Assembly: GCA_963576475.1 (NCBI GenBank)
Contig: OY754970.1
Span: 42,393,147 to 42,457,146 of the forward strand
DNA: 64,000 nt
Direction: 5' to 3'
DNA from: Molanna angustata
Taxonomy: Eukaryota > Arthropoda > Insecta > Trichoptera > Molannidae
The notes below the pieces were generated by a model, which ran no database searches, had not been told where the DNA came from, and was given only the letters and a program-made list of their open reading frames with translations. Numbering within the stretch: position 1 is the stretch's first letter; every line of letters starts with the position of its first letter. Positions 1 to 12,125 of this stretch are shown here, in pieces. Both the position numbers and the translations under genes were made by a program.

Positions 1-119
1 TGTATATCCTCTTGTTTTCTCTGGCGTTTTTTATGTTATGTATGCTAACAAATTTTATCTCAATATATATACACATATATATTTAATATTATTTATTTTA
101 AAACATTTGTATTTTTCAG

Positions 120-362
120 GAAAACCTTAAAGAGGCCCAACAGAAGCATCTAAACACAGATGAAAAATATTTAAATTTATTGGGATTCAATAGAAAGTTG
201 GAAGATGAATGGCACAATACATCAGTACCTGCGATAGTCAGCTATGCATTGGACGAACAACATTTTCAAGCTGTTGGATTAATAAGAAACATCGCAACCA
301 AATTACCAAATCATACCCTCATTATTTATGACATTGGACTCTCCAAGTATTCTCTTAATTCG
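120..362 (+). CDS. DUF1647-like gene, first visible exon
   Basis: Acceptor AG at 118-119 after a T-rich tract; donor GTAATC at 363. The exon is in phase 0 on both sides and encodes 81 residues ending SKYSLNS. An internal TTG at 180 is not the start, because the frame is open back to the acceptor. Confidence 0.8.
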
Positions 363-3300
363 GTAATCAAAATTGATTATTTTTTTAAAATGTTTTTTTT
401 TGTATTGTTTGTAAGTTGATATGTGTGATTCAACATATGAAGGTAAAATAAATAAATAAATCATTCAACTCCAGATAAGTCTAAATAATCACAATATTAA
501 TGGGGAGAAGATTTTCATATCTTCATTCATTGGGTATTTTTTAGTTTACTAGTTTGTGAGCAGATTCGCTCCCTCATCCATACATACATACATACATACC
601 ATCACGCCATGTCCCTCACGGGGTAGGCAGAGAGAACCGAACGCCACATTTTTCTATCTTGACACGCATTCATCGCCTCCTCAACATTCATACATCGTCT
701 TATACATGTTCGTCTGTTGTTCACGCTTCTTACATTTCCATCTTTCAAAATATCGTTTACATGGTCGTGCCATCCTTTTCTTGGGCGCCCGCGACCTCTT
801 ATTCCGTTCCTGTCAGATTTGTATATTTTCTTCGTCAGGCGTTCTTCGTTCATTCTCCCCAAGTGGCCAAACCATCTCAATGTGTTAACTTTCATTCTGT
901 TAATTACATCTTTCTTTATCTTACATTCTTTCCTTGTATCTTCATTCCGAACTCTATCATACATCGTTCTGTTACAAATTCTTCTAAGCGATCTCATTTC
1001 AACTGCATTTATTCTGCTTTCGTGCGACTTCTGCCATGTCCAGGTCTCACTTGCATACGTCAATGTTGGCACTACGATTGCGTTATGAATGGCAACTTTA
1101 GCGTCTCTTGATATGTTGCGATCATTCATAACTGGTCTAAGTGCTCCATTCACTCTGTTTCCTGCCATAACTCTTCTTTCAATATCCTTATCAGGCCGTC
1201 CATTCCGTTGGAACATACTACCCAGATAGACATACTCGTCGACTTGTTCAAGCCATTCATTCTCTACTTTTATTTGACACACTGTTCTGCTTTCATTCTT
1301 TTCAAAGACCATTACCTTTGATTTGCTGGCATTCATTTTAAGTCCGTTTTCTATGCATCCTTCATATACCATACTTACAAGATACTGTAACTCTTCCATA
1401 CTTTCTGCTAACAATACTTTGTCGTCTGCATACATCAGATCACGTACTGTTACAGTACTCAGTTTCAGACCCTTACTTTCATACTTAAGGGCTCTTATGC
1501 AGAAATCAATGTAGAGATTAAAGAGCCAAGGGGACAACACGCACCCCTGTCTAACGCCATTATTTATAGAGAACCAAGTTGTTGTTGTGTCGTTAACACG
1601 AACACATGCTTTGCTGTTCTCATATAATGAAGCGATTGCACGTATCAGCTTACTCTTCACTCCGTACATCGATAGTATATTCCATAGTTTTTCTCTTACG
1701 ACTTTATCATAGGCCTTTTCAAGGTCTATAAAGGCGCAGAAAAGTTTTTGGTTTTTTCCCAAAACCTTTTCTGTGACCATACGTAAAGAAAAAATTTGGT
1801 CTATACATCCTCTGCCGCCAACAAAAGCCCCTTGAGCATCCCAAATCTTGCTCTCTGTAACCTTTCGTACTCTTTGATCCAGGATCCTTGCATACATCTT
1901 ACCAACTGAGCTTAGCAAACTTATGGCTCTATAGTTTTTGCAGTCGAGCTTCGATCCTTTACCTTTATACAAAGGTACCACGACTGCATTTCTCCAGTCT
2001 GAGGGAGTGTGTCCTTCTTCCCAACATTTGTTGAAAAGAGAGAGACACCACTCCAACGTCTGTTCGCCGCCATATTTTATAAGTTCAGCTGATACACTGT
2101 CATACCCGGCAGCTTTCCCCGCTTTCGCGTGTTTTACTGCTTCAAACACTTCTTCTTGCGTTATTTCATCCTTATCATCTTCACTTACTTGCCATGTTCT
2201 CTGACTCACGTCCCCTCTTACTCCGCTATCATACAGTTCCTCGAAATATTCTTTCCATCGCTCTTTCACGCCATCTTCGTCCATAATTATTTTTCCATCT
2301 TTATCATTTATTCCTTTCGAAGCTTTCACAGTTCCATTTTTTCTTTTCGCTACGCCTTTCCAGAACATTTTCATGTTTCCAGGAAAGTCGTTGGCTATTT
2401 TCAGGCTTTCTTTCTCTTTTATACCATCTTTTTCCCTTTTTACTGTGTCTTTGACTACTTTCTTGCATACTTTATAATTCTCTTTTGCTCTTTCTTCATT
2501 ATTCGATCCTTTCGCGGCTAATAATGCCATCCATGCTTTCTTCTTTTCACCCACAACTATCTTAACACTCTCATTCCACCAAGCATCGCCTTTCTTTCCA
2601 CCTCTTTTAGCAATACCACAGATATTCTTCGATGTCTTACACACGGTTTCTTTCAGCGTAGTCCATGCTTCCTCAATATTTCTTCTACTGTGTATTGCTT
2701 TAAAGAGTTCGGTTCCAGTCTCTTTTGCATACTGATTTCTTACACTCTCATCTTGCAGCCTTTCTACCTTGGTTCGCTTCGGTGGATCACTTCGGTGTGT
2801 TTTAGAGCGCCACCCGGTGAACAAATCAATTCTTGATATTAGCAAGTAGTGGTCTGTCTCCAATTCCGCGCCCCTATACACTCTAGTATCCACTGTCGCT
2901 TTCCTTAGTGCGGCGTCAACACATACATAGTCAATTATCGACCTTTCATTCCCTCTTTCCCATGTATACTGGTGAATTCTTTTGTGGCTGAATACTGAGT
3001 TCGCCACAAACAGATTCCCTTCCGTGCATACTTCCAATAGTCTTTTACCATTGTCATTCACTCTAATATCGCCATGAGGTCCAAGGACTGACTCAAAATC
3101 TTTCCTACGGACACCCACCCATCCATTTAGGTCTCCAGTCAGAATCACTCTTTCATTATTCTTTTTTTCGTTCATTATCTCGGTCACACTGTTCCAGAAA
3201 TCATCCTTTTCACTCTCACTATCGGAGTTTCCGGGCGCATATCCTATTATTAGGAATACGCTTGTTATTCCGATCTTCAGCCATCCACTACTTTTATTTA

Positions 3301-6300
3301 ACATTCTTTTCTGTTTAACAATATTGTATCATAAATATACAATATATTTGCATTACCTCATCAAAATAGATTATAAAACTTGTGCTTGATGATTATATTT
3401 AGTTAATTGTCGCCTCCTCATTACCTACATATTTATAATAACTAGTCATTGTTATGAGGTCCCGTTCATGCACAATATTTTGCAATAAGTTCCCCTAATC
3501 TTTACGTACCTATCACATAATGTAAAGTGAAAGTTACGTATTAGGAGCTGTCATTCATAACTATAATCTGTGAAACAAACAAATGTGTGTACGCATCGCT
3601 TTATGTCTTTACACAAAACTTAACACCACCTTGATATGCCGCATAAAACATTGCAAATAAATTCACCTGTCGAATGTCATACGTATTTCCCTCCAATCAG
3701 AATACCGCGCTATGAACGGTGAACGGAGGTTTTGTCGACATAATGCGCGGAAGTTTACGCGGGCTAGTGTCCGTGGAAAACAGAATAACGATCTGCTATA
3801 AGAAACACATATACCCTAAATACTTGTGTATATTGCCGCGATAAAAAAACCTGAATCGGCCCGCTGATCCATGATAAAAACATCATGAATTCATCAAGGG
3901 GTACAAAGTTTTTTTTCACATATTGCAAAGTGTAATTGTTTAAGTAGTAGGTACCATTTATATTGTTTCACAGTAGATGACGTATTTTTCTTTAACATGT
4001 TCTGTATTTGAATTTATCTTTATCTGTATCAATGGTTTGATGTGATTTTTTTTATTCAATTGAAATATACTTGTAACATAATTATACATAAATTTTAGCT
4101 TTCTGCAGTTCTTCTCAGTATAAAATATAACTATGCCAAATCTCACACTCTTAAAAAGAGGTCTTAATTTTTTGTTTTACATATTAATATATACTTAGAT
4201 ATTCACAGATTGATTGTTCAAGAGTATAATTTTTCATTGTTGTCATAATATCAACTTTTAATATTACCAACTGAGACACTATTTCAATTGTAGAAATCAT
4301 TATGTAGTTATTATAATCAGTTGGTGAATCCCTTTACTGTACAAAGTACCTAATCCTCGTATATTATTGTTATATTTTATTCATTCTGTATTGTTGTAAT
4401 CCACAGATACTTACCCATTGTAACAACTCACGATGCATGGTTATTAATTTTGACTTGGGAAGTTTCCCATCTCATGTTGCAGAAGAAAGGCTGCATGCTT
4501 TTCGTCCATTGATTATTCAGGTGCGTTTATTTACTTTATTAGATTTTTTATTATACATTATGTCCTATTCTGATACGTTTCAGAGTATGAAAACGTCTGT
4601 ACCAACGGGCGACCATGGATATAAGGATTTTGTTCGCGCGGTGTGACATAATGAGTCCCGTATAAATGCAAGCATCTTTTTTACATTTCTCATGTACTAA
4701 AATTCAGACTGATAAAGTTAGACGAATCAGAATTGGACATATTATCCGTATAAACAAATTGAGATAATGTAGAATGTTGACTTGTTGTGTTTGATAAGAA
4801 AAAATCTCAGTTATTTTGGTATTGAAATTCACTCTATTGTACGTTGATGTTAATCACAAAACCTTATTTTTTTTATTTTATCGAGTACAAACAGTCTTAT
4901 CTACAATGTATAAACACAAATGAGTTACCAGCATATGGACCAGTGAAGACTCTCAATATTACCAATTTTTAATTATTTTTAAATTTAAATAATAAAAAAA
5001 GAAATCAATTATTCAATTACTTAATAAAAAAATTATTAAATCAATTAATAATAAATTTATAAATAAATAAATAACCGACATAAAAAAATATGACTTTAAA
5101 TGGAACAATTAAAAAGCAAACACCATACTCGTATATCACTTATGGTTAAGTAATTAAGAATAGGATGATCCAGTACTTCTCGTACACCTCTCCTAAACTG
5201 TCCCATATTCAATAAAAATATGTCCAGGCCACTGAATAACATATTATACAGCTAACAACTTCGCTGCATTATCAAATATATTTTGTGCATCAAACATTTT
5301 CATAATATCTAGACTTGTGTATATTTTGAATGCAATAAAATAATATTCAACTGAATTAAAAGTAACTTGTTAAATTATCTGCATTAATTAAGCATTTTAA
5401 ATGATCTTTTTATCATAAACCAGCGCTTTATAAACGAGATTGGATATTTTTGTATAAACTTTGGTCCAAGTGGCGTCGGATGTTGAGACCTGTTTTATTT
5501 ATTTGATAATTAAATATTGTAACATTGTCTTTACCCTCAAATAATATATAATAGATTCTGTTATGAGTTATGCAGGTTCTGAAATTCCATGTATGTATAA
5601 CTATAATATGGAATGGTTCAATGTTAGCCCGGATTTATGAACTAAAAGACCTTGGAGTTGTATTTGATGCAAAATCAACCTTTGCTCAACATATAATATC
5701 AGTTACTACTAAATGCTGTCAACTGCTGGGCTTCACAATACGCCTTGGAAGATACTTTTCGAACCATGAAGCACAGTTTGGGCACCCTACCAAAGAAAAT
5801 ATACTGATATGTTGGAGCAAATCCAGAAGTTGGTGAGGTACCTGTACTGTACATGCGGATGCACACAGTATATCCAACATACATGCACCGCCGTCCTGTC
5901 CTGTTGACGTCACCTCCTGTTCCTATCAGAGCCTTGAAAGTAGGAGTGATAACGCACTACTCTTGGCTGGCTTCAACATTTTTAACAATCTTATTGTTTG
6001 TCCAGAACTGCTAGAAAGGCTAGGGCTTTTTGTACCACCCAACTACATAAGGGGTAGAGGACACAATCTTCTTAACGTCTCCCATTCTAGAACGGATGTA
6101 GTGGCCCGCAGCACTCTGGTCCGTATTATGGAACTCGCTCTAGGACTAGGTAGAAATTTTCCATTGGAATATAGGGCGCTTCAAATTGTACCTTAAACAC
6201 GAATCGCATATAACACTAATTGGCAGCAGCTGTCACAAAAAATAGTTATTTAACATCAGAAAAGTTTGAAATCAAATAAAAATGAAAAATAATTATTCAT

Positions 6301-9300
6301 TAAAATGCACAATACGTGAATGATATTAGCATAACAAAAATTCAGTGCAGGTTTGTCACAGAAAAATTCATAATGTATATAATATACGGTTGATACAATA
6401 CCAATTTTTCTGGATCGAATAACCTTTTTTCTGTGGGCCAATTTTACGAAGCCCATTGTAAAAAAATATCCTACATTGGTGAACACTAAATGTGATTAAC
6501 TTATTACTATAGTACACAATGTTTTGTATATTTAACATTTACTCTGGTTGGTTGGAAGAAATTGCCATTAGGCAATAATTATATGTACAGGAAGATTCAA
6601 ATAAATGGACTAGGTTTCACCAGCCGACGCCATTTGAACCACTTCTGCCCAATCTCCTTTATAAACACTTTCTAATTGCTATTTTATTAAATTGCAGGAT
6701 GCTTTATCGAAGGTTGGAGGTATTATATTTTTAGAAAATGACCAACGTTTTGTGGGAGAGCCGAGTAAGATAACAGAATTGTACGTTGGGGCCGTCGGTG
6801 GTATCGGTATAAAGGCTTGGCAAATACAACCAGCCGTATCATCTCTGACGCACCCCAAGATGTTTGAATATTTCCATACGGACGCCGACAGGTTTCACTT
6901 CCTTCCGATGGTGGAGGTGATTCAACTTGTCATTGTTGGTACAGCTGACATCACCAATAATATCATGTTGCCGTGGGTGCAGTGCGCTCTCACACAAGAT
7001 TGTATATTTCCTATTGGTAATTTATTTATTTTTACTTATTCATTTACATTACCATACCGGTTCCTCATCCTCATCCTATGCATATAATATGTGTGTGTAG
7101 TGCTATTGTAGTTGGTGGGTGAGGTTGGTTTATACTAGACGAAGGGGTACCATATGAGCGGGTAACGGGAACATACCTTACAGAGGCGTTCAGGCGCAGA
7201 ATTGAGGTGCCTTTAATATAATGAGAGCCCTCTTCTGCAACGAAAAGCTCAATATGGACCAATATGAAGACAGAGGATGATGAAATGCTATTTGAAAAGA
7301 CATCAGAAGAAGAATATTAATCTTCTTTTTTATTTATTGATTTCTGTATCTCTAGAACATCTCCTATCGAGTCTTGGACCCTATACTCCTATATTCAACA
7401 TTTTTACCTCCGTTTGCTTGTAAAAAGAATGATTGTTATCAAATGGTTGGCGAATTTGAAAAAGTTATCGCTCTTTAGGCACAACCATTAGCACTACACA
7501 CATTCTATACATAAAAACCGGTAAACATAAAATACTCTACATAAAGGGGTGAAATTCAAACAAGTTGTAATTTTAATTTATTAGTTAAAATGTGCCACAA
7601 AGGAATAGCATTCAAGTTTCAAGATATTGTACACATACACATTTATTTTCTCTCATCTCCTTGTAAAATAACTATCAATTATATAGCAAGAACGAAAATA
7701 GATCTTTGCAATAGAAACGAGTGTCTTTTTCGAATAATTTTATTGATCAAAAGTTTTTAAAAATCATTAATTTTTTTTTAATCACTCCCCCCTTGGTTGA
7801 GTCAATTTTTTATTGTTAGACATCATAAGAATGTAATATGGAATAGAAGTGCAAACTGTAAGGGAATAGATGTAGAATTAAATAAAACTATGAGAACCAT
7901 AACCAGGAACTGTGATATCCACTCCAACACCGTGGTTACCAGTATTATCTAACATCGCTCCGCATGCCACTGTCAGACAGAAAAACAAAATAAAAAACAA
8001 TCCTCACTTGTCAGTATTTGACGACATCTTCCACCCACGCCATAAAAGGCTAAGTTCCCAGTACCCAATATGGACAGTCGAGGCAGAGGATTCTATTTTT
8101 ATTTTGTGTAATAGTTTTAATATTTCATACTGTGCCATCTTCTGTATGTTTAGTTTCATACTGTGCCATCTTCTGTATGTTTAGTTTCATACTGTGCCAT
8201 CTTCTGTATGTTTAGTTTCATACTGTGCCATCTTCTGTATGTTTAGTTTCATACTGTGCCATCTTCTGTATGTTTAGTTTCATACTGTGCCATCTTCTGT
8301 ATGTTTAGTTTCATACTGTGCCATCTTCTGTATGTTTAGTTTCATACTGTGCCATCTTCTGTATGTTTAGTTTCATACTGTGCCATCTTCTGTATGTTTA
8401 GTTTCATACTGTGCCATCTTCTGTATGTTTAGTTTCATACTGTGCCATCTTCTGTATGTTTAGTTTCATACTGTGTCATCTTCTGTATGTTTAGTTTCAT
8501 ACTGTGTCATCTTCTGTATGTTTAGTTTCTTTTATGTATAGGTATTTGGATGGTGTGTATGCATTTAGACTATAAGTCATTTTTATTATTCTGTTTTTGC
8601 TTTCTTCATAGTTTTTGTATTTCTGTCTTATTTTCATTTTCCCAGAAAGGTATTAGGTATGTTTTTAATGAATGCGTTTTATGTACATAAATATTTTTAG
8701 TTTTATTCTCTTCATTAATACTGAGTGCATTGATGCTTTATATACTAATTTGTTTATGTGGTTATTCCAATTCAGTTTTCTGTCTATGGTTAGTCCTAGA
8801 TACTCCATGTTTTTATCTGTTACTGTTTATTTTTGCTTCCAATGTACTGTTTATTTTTGCTTCCATTGTTTATAAACCCCCTTATGTCCCCTTGGCTCTT
8901 TAATATCTACATTGATTTCTGCATAAGAGCCCTTAAGTATGAAAGTAAGGGTCTGAAACTGAGTACTGTAACAGTACGTGATCTGATGTATGCAGACGAC
9001 AAAGAGAAAGTATGGAAGAGTTACAGTATCTTGTAAGTATGGTATATGAAGGATGCATAGAAAACGGACTTAAAATGAATGCCAGCAAATCAAAGGTAAT
9101 GGTCTTTGAAAAGAGTGAAAGCAGAACAGTGTGTCAAATAAAAGTAGAGAATGAATGGCTTGAACAAGTCGACGAGTATGTCTATCTGGGTAGTATGTTC
9201 CAACGGAATGGACGGCCTGATAAGGATATTGAAAGAAGAGTTATGGCAGGAAACAGAGTGAATGGAGCACTTAGACCAGTTATGAATGATCGCAACATAT

Positions 9301-10271
9301 CAAGAGACGCTAAAGTTGCCATTCATAACGCAATCGTAGTGCCAACCCTGACGTATGCAAGTGAGACCTGGACATGGCAGAAGTCGCACGAAAGCAGAAT
9401 AAATGCAGTTGAAATGAGATCGCTTAGAAGAATTTGTAACAGAACGATGTATGATAGAGTTCGGAATGAAGATACAAGGAAAGAATGTAAGATAAAGAAA
9501 GATGTAATTAACAGAATGAAAGTTAACACATTGAGATGGTTTGGCCACTTGGGGAGAATGAACGAAGAACGCCTGACGAAGAAAATATACAAATCTGACA
9601 GGAACGGAATAAGAGGTCGCGGGCGCCCAAGAAAAGGATGGCACGACCATGTAAACGATATTTTGAAAGATGGAAATGTAAGAAGCGTGAACAACAGACG
9701 AACATGTATAAGACGATGTATGAATGTTGAGGAGGCGATGAATGCGTGTCAAGATAGAAAAATGTGGCGTTCGGTTCTCTCTGCCTACCCCGTGAGGGAC
9801 ATGGCGTGATGGTATGTATGTATTGTATGTATTATCTCTTTGTTTTCTATGTGTATTATGTCACATTTATTTTCATTCAAAGTTATTTTGTTTGTATTCG
9901 TCCATTTTTCTAGTGTAATTAGGTATATTTCTTTATCATTTATGGTGTTTAGTCCTCACTGTCTCTTTATTTCATTGTTTTCAGGTGCGCAATCGGGAGG
10001 ATGTCGCTTTAACAAGAAACCTCAATACAGATATTCCGGATGCCACAAGTATGATGCTTCAGCCTTGAATATAGTTTTAGGACTGAAGTATAATTGTGAT
10101 GAGAGTCATTACACATACAAAGGGTCAAACAGTTTATTTAGAAATGTAACAGACACTCGGGCATATCAAGAGTATCTTCAGTTAGAGAAGAATTCATCTT
10201 TGGTTTTGTCTGACGTTTCGATCAATGATAATAGTGTCAACAAAAGTGAACAATCTGAAATGCTATCTTAA
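120..10271 (+). CDS. DUF1647-like protein, 5'-incomplete, four exons
   Basis: Exons 120-362, 4407-4520, 6698-7016 and 9985-10271 join with consistent phases (0, 0, 1) and GT-AG borders. They give 320 residues ending at a TAA; the N-terminus lies left of the window. Recognisable stretches are LPNHTLIIYDIGLSKYSL, then NFDLGSFPSHVAEERLHAFR with RPLIIQDALS across the next junction, then a Cys-rich C-terminal part (QCALTQDC, GGCRF, SGCHKYD). This order recalls the DUF1647 family, which is expanded in nematodes and has no established function; the fold looks like a luminal or secreted enzyme, but no catalytic residue can be named. The family call is from memory of the motif order and is moderate; the exon model is strong. 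Introns 1 and 3 are stuffed with retroelements. AATAAA at 10485-10490 is a plausible polyadenylation signal. Confidence 0.75.
581..3310 (-). mobile_element. RTE-like LINE, copy A, 5'-truncated but with a long open ORF
   Basis: The ORF at 602-3304 (minus) encodes 900 residues. Residues about 17-155 are the C-terminal half of an apurinic-type endonuclease (GYAPGN at 21, GDLNGWVG at 57, IIDYVCVD at 123, TDHYLL at 150). Reverse transcriptase follows, with AFIDLEKAYDKV at 524, RQGCVLSPWLFNLYID at 585 and the catalytic YADD at 625-628. The C-terminus is basic (GRGRPRKGW). The endonuclease N-terminus is missing, so the copy is 5'-truncated. There is essentially no 3' UTR: the stop is followed at once by a TGTA tetranucleotide tail (581-600), as in RTE-type LINEs. 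The element lies antisense in intron 1 of the DUF1647-like gene and looks young, because no frame breaks are visible. Confidence 0.88.
3311..4406. other. remainder of intron 1, nothing recognised
   Basis: AT-rich intronic DNA. A slightly GC-richer patch at about 3660-3790 has no coding or repeat structure I can identify. Confidence 0.5.
4407..4520 (+). CDS. DUF1647-like gene, second visible exon
   Basis: Acceptor CACAG at 4402-4406 and donor GTGCGT at 4521. It has 38 codons, phase 0 both sides, beginning ILTHCNNS and ending RPLIIQ. Confidence 0.8.
4521..5564. other. intronic AT-rich DNA, nothing recognised
   Basis: Contains A/T homopolymers and a low-complexity AAT/TAAA stretch near 4960-5080; no coding or repeat structure seen. 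Confidence 0.5.
5565..6196 (+). mobile_element. decayed Jockey-like LINE, C-terminal reverse transcriptase remnant
   Basis: Two broken frames read ELKDLGVVFDAKSTFAQHI (about 5639) and later LGFTIRLGRYF, then CPELLERLGLFVPPNYIRGR with a trailing segment to a stop at 6196. These match the thumb and post-RT region of Jockey-type non-LTR elements (LGV-x-D-x-K-L-x-F-x-x-H-I, and D-x-PELL-x-x-x-F-x-VP). Frameshifts separate the parts, so it is dead. Confidence 0.72.
6541..6612 (+). repeat. short SINE/LINE 3'-end fragment
   Basis: The segment GGTTGGTTGGAAGAAATTGC and the following bases match the 3' body of the first SINE family in this window (for example 27738-27760) and the copy at 12899. No tRNA-like head is present. 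Confidence 0.5.
6698..7016 (+). CDS. DUF1647-like gene, third visible exon
   Basis: Acceptor TTGCAG ends at 6697; donor GTAATT follows 7016. It starts DALSKVGGIIFLENDQRF and ends in phase 1 (CIFPI plus one base of a Gly codon), which fits the next exon. Confidence 0.8.
7018..7869. other. intron 3 left part, nothing recognised
   Basis: No open frame of note and no repeat match inside the window. Confidence 0.4.
7870..8095 (+). mobile_element. non-LTR retrotransposon C-terminal remnant
   Basis: The frame reads TPTPWLPVLSNIAP followed by HKRLSSQYPIW. This is the tail signature (TPxxWLPVLxNIxPP … RLxSRxPxW) found after the RT domain in several arthropod non-LTR clades. Only about 75 codons survive. 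Confidence 0.6.
8124..8529. repeat. 31-bp tandem repeat, about 13 copies
   Basis: The unit TTCATACTGTGCCATCTTCT plus GTATGTTTAGT repeats head to tail with almost no divergence; the last two copies carry GTGTCATC instead of GTGCCATC. It sits at the edge of a decayed minus-strand LINE. Confidence 0.95.
8530..8884 (-). mobile_element. decayed Jockey-like LINE, downstream half of a split copy
   Basis: Minus strand near 8810-8750 reads MEYLGLTIDRKLNWNNHI, the post-RT YLG-x-x-x-D-x-K-L-x-W-x-x-H-I motif of Jockey/R1-type elements, followed by a decayed frame. Its upstream half is at 9832-9975. A 24-bp direct duplication lies at about 8818-8865. Confidence 0.7.
8885..9831 (+). mobile_element. RTE-like LINE, copy B, heavily 5'-truncated
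   Basis: Starts at the RT motif equivalent to SPWLFNLYID of copy A and runs to the same stop (9807-9809) and a TGTA-type tail. The 265-residue frame at 9012-9809 differs from copy A by one residue (Ser for Asn in VFEKSESRT). Relative to copy A, about 10 bases are missing just after the YADD aspartates (about 9004), shifting the frame and killing RT. Confidence 0.92.
9832..9975 (-). mobile_element. decayed Jockey-like LINE, upstream half of the copy split by copy B
   Basis: Minus strand reads LITLEKWTNTNKITLNENKC followed by DIIHI. This is the W-x-x-x-N-x-L-x-L-N-x-x-K segment that precedes the YLG motif in non-LTR reverse transcriptases, so it continues into 8884-8530. It reaches almost to the acceptor of the last DUF1647-like exon. 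Confidence 0.66.
9985..10271 (+). CDS. DUF1647-like gene, last exon
   Basis: Acceptor TTTTCAG ends at 9984; two bases complete the Gly codon, then AQSGGCRFNKKPQY. Stop TAA at 10269-10271. The acceptor directly abuts a decayed LINE. Confidence 0.82.
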
Positions 10272-10484
10272 TTAAACCGTGAGATTATACAATTCAATAA
10301 TTATATACTTTCTTTCATTTTATTTATATATATATAACGTGCGTTCGCTGTAATTTAATTTTAAGATTTTTGTATCGGATTTTTAATGAATTATGATTTT
10401 GTGTCTAGTCTTGAAATACCAAAATTTAAAGTAATCTGTTTTTTTGGGATTAAGCACTATGGGACCATATTAATTATGAAATAT

Positions 10485-10490
10485 AATAAA
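10485..10490 (+). promoter_or_regulatory. candidate polyadenylation signal of the DUF1647-like gene
   Basis: AATAAA about 215 bases after the stop codon, the first clear hexamer downstream. Confidence 0.4.
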
Positions 10491-11733
10491 TGGTATATTT
10501 TATCAAAATATGTAATGTTATGTTCAATCCAAATTCAGTAAAACCTCCTATTTGCGTTTTCCTTAATAATAATTAATATTTATTAATTACATAATGTTAC
10601 ATAATCAACAAACACAATTGTGTCTTGAGGTGAGGTCCTCACCAAAAAAGACACCCGAATTATTACAGAATAACAGACATTTTAAAAGGTAAAGTCATAC
10701 CAAGTCACACTTCATATTTATCATTTAATTTCATAAAAATATAACTATTATATTTATTTGTCCATAGATGACATTCTACATATTATGGAATAACAAAGTT
10801 AAATTTTCAATAACGTAAATGAGAGCTATAAATTGTGGGAAAACGTAAAGTTGGAAGTTTTAGTGTGTGTGTGTAGTAATGTATCAATCAACCCCATAGT
10901 GAAGTTAATATTATGCCACCATACGTTAGAATAATGTTTGAGTACTTACTTACTCATTAAACAACATAAGATGTTGCTTTTTGCTCATACTAATGTTGAG
11001 TTGATAATATACAATGTGATCTTTTAATAATTAAACCATTCTATTGTATTTGTAATACATTCATATTTTTGTTTTTTATTAATAGACAAAAGTTTATGGT
11101 AATTACTTTTGTCTATGTACATTTGTGATTTTACATTTAATTTTCTCATAGTAGGCAACTTTTAGGTAAATAAAATTAGTGAAAACTTAGATAATGCCTT
11201 AATTTTAGTGAATAATCATTTGGCTCAAATTTAATTACAAATTAATATTATTACTTCCGTTTTTAAATAACACTATACCTGGTTGGTATAGTGTATTACT
11301 AGCTGCATTTTTACACAAGTTTTCGGAAGCAGCTTGTTATTTTGCTATCCCTAACAAAAGAGACTTTAAATTTTTAAATGAAAATATGTCAAGACGGAAA
11401 AAAATTGTATGAAATTGTGTGTATTTGCTTGTGTTTTTTTGTTTCTCCCAACCTATACATTTTGTATTTATGTATTATAAGTGTGTGTAGTTGTTATTTA
11501 TTTTTCATCGCTACTTATGAAAAATAAATTGAATGTCCTTTCAACAGACTGTTTAAGTTTATATAACATTCAATGTTGAAATTAGAGCTGTGCTTGTTTG
11601 TCTTATTCCTTTATCAATTAATTAATTATTATATTATTTTATTCAATATTAATTTATGTTATATTCTAAACATAATTTTTAGGTAGATAAATATGTTTAA
11701 AAAGGGAGCAAAACATTATATGTATGTATTGAT
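10491..11733. other. intergenic, nothing recognised
   Basis: AT-rich intergenic DNA downstream of the DUF1647-like gene with only short homopolymers. Confidence 0.5.
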
Positions 11734-12125
11734 TTTTTTATTACCTTGTGAATTACATAGAATTTGTTTGTTCCCAACTGGTTCACGGTCGATATTGATA
11801 TATTGTGATTTTTATTTGTTAGAATTATGTTCGGAAGTGTCATAATAATACTATCTATTAATGGAAAGAACATGAACAGTGTTATTTATAAATAATATTC
11901 AAATATTGGTCATCATTTTATTTTTATTACCTTGTGAATTACATAGAATTTGTTTGTTCCCAACTGTTTCACGGTCGATATTGATATATTGTGATTTTTA
12001 TTTGTTAGAATTATGTTGGAAAGTGTCATAATAATACTATCTACTAATGGAAAGAACATGAACAGTGTTATTTATAAATAATATTCAAATATTGGTCATC
12101 ATTTTATTTTTATTCCACAAAACAT
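11734..12125. repeat. 196-bp tandem duplication, two copies
   Basis: The block containing ACCTTGTGAATTACATAGAA recurs 196 bases later (11743 and 11939) with a handful of substitutions, up to a shared CATCATTTTATTTTTATT end. Confidence 0.9.

Noticed and set aside
180..419. Start of the DUF1647-like gene at TTG 180
   Set aside because: The frame is open upstream to a good acceptor at 119; this is an internal exon.
659..2521. Several plus-strand open frames over the first LINE
   Set aside because: Antisense shadows of the 900-residue RTE-like ORF; identical shadows appear antisense to copy B.
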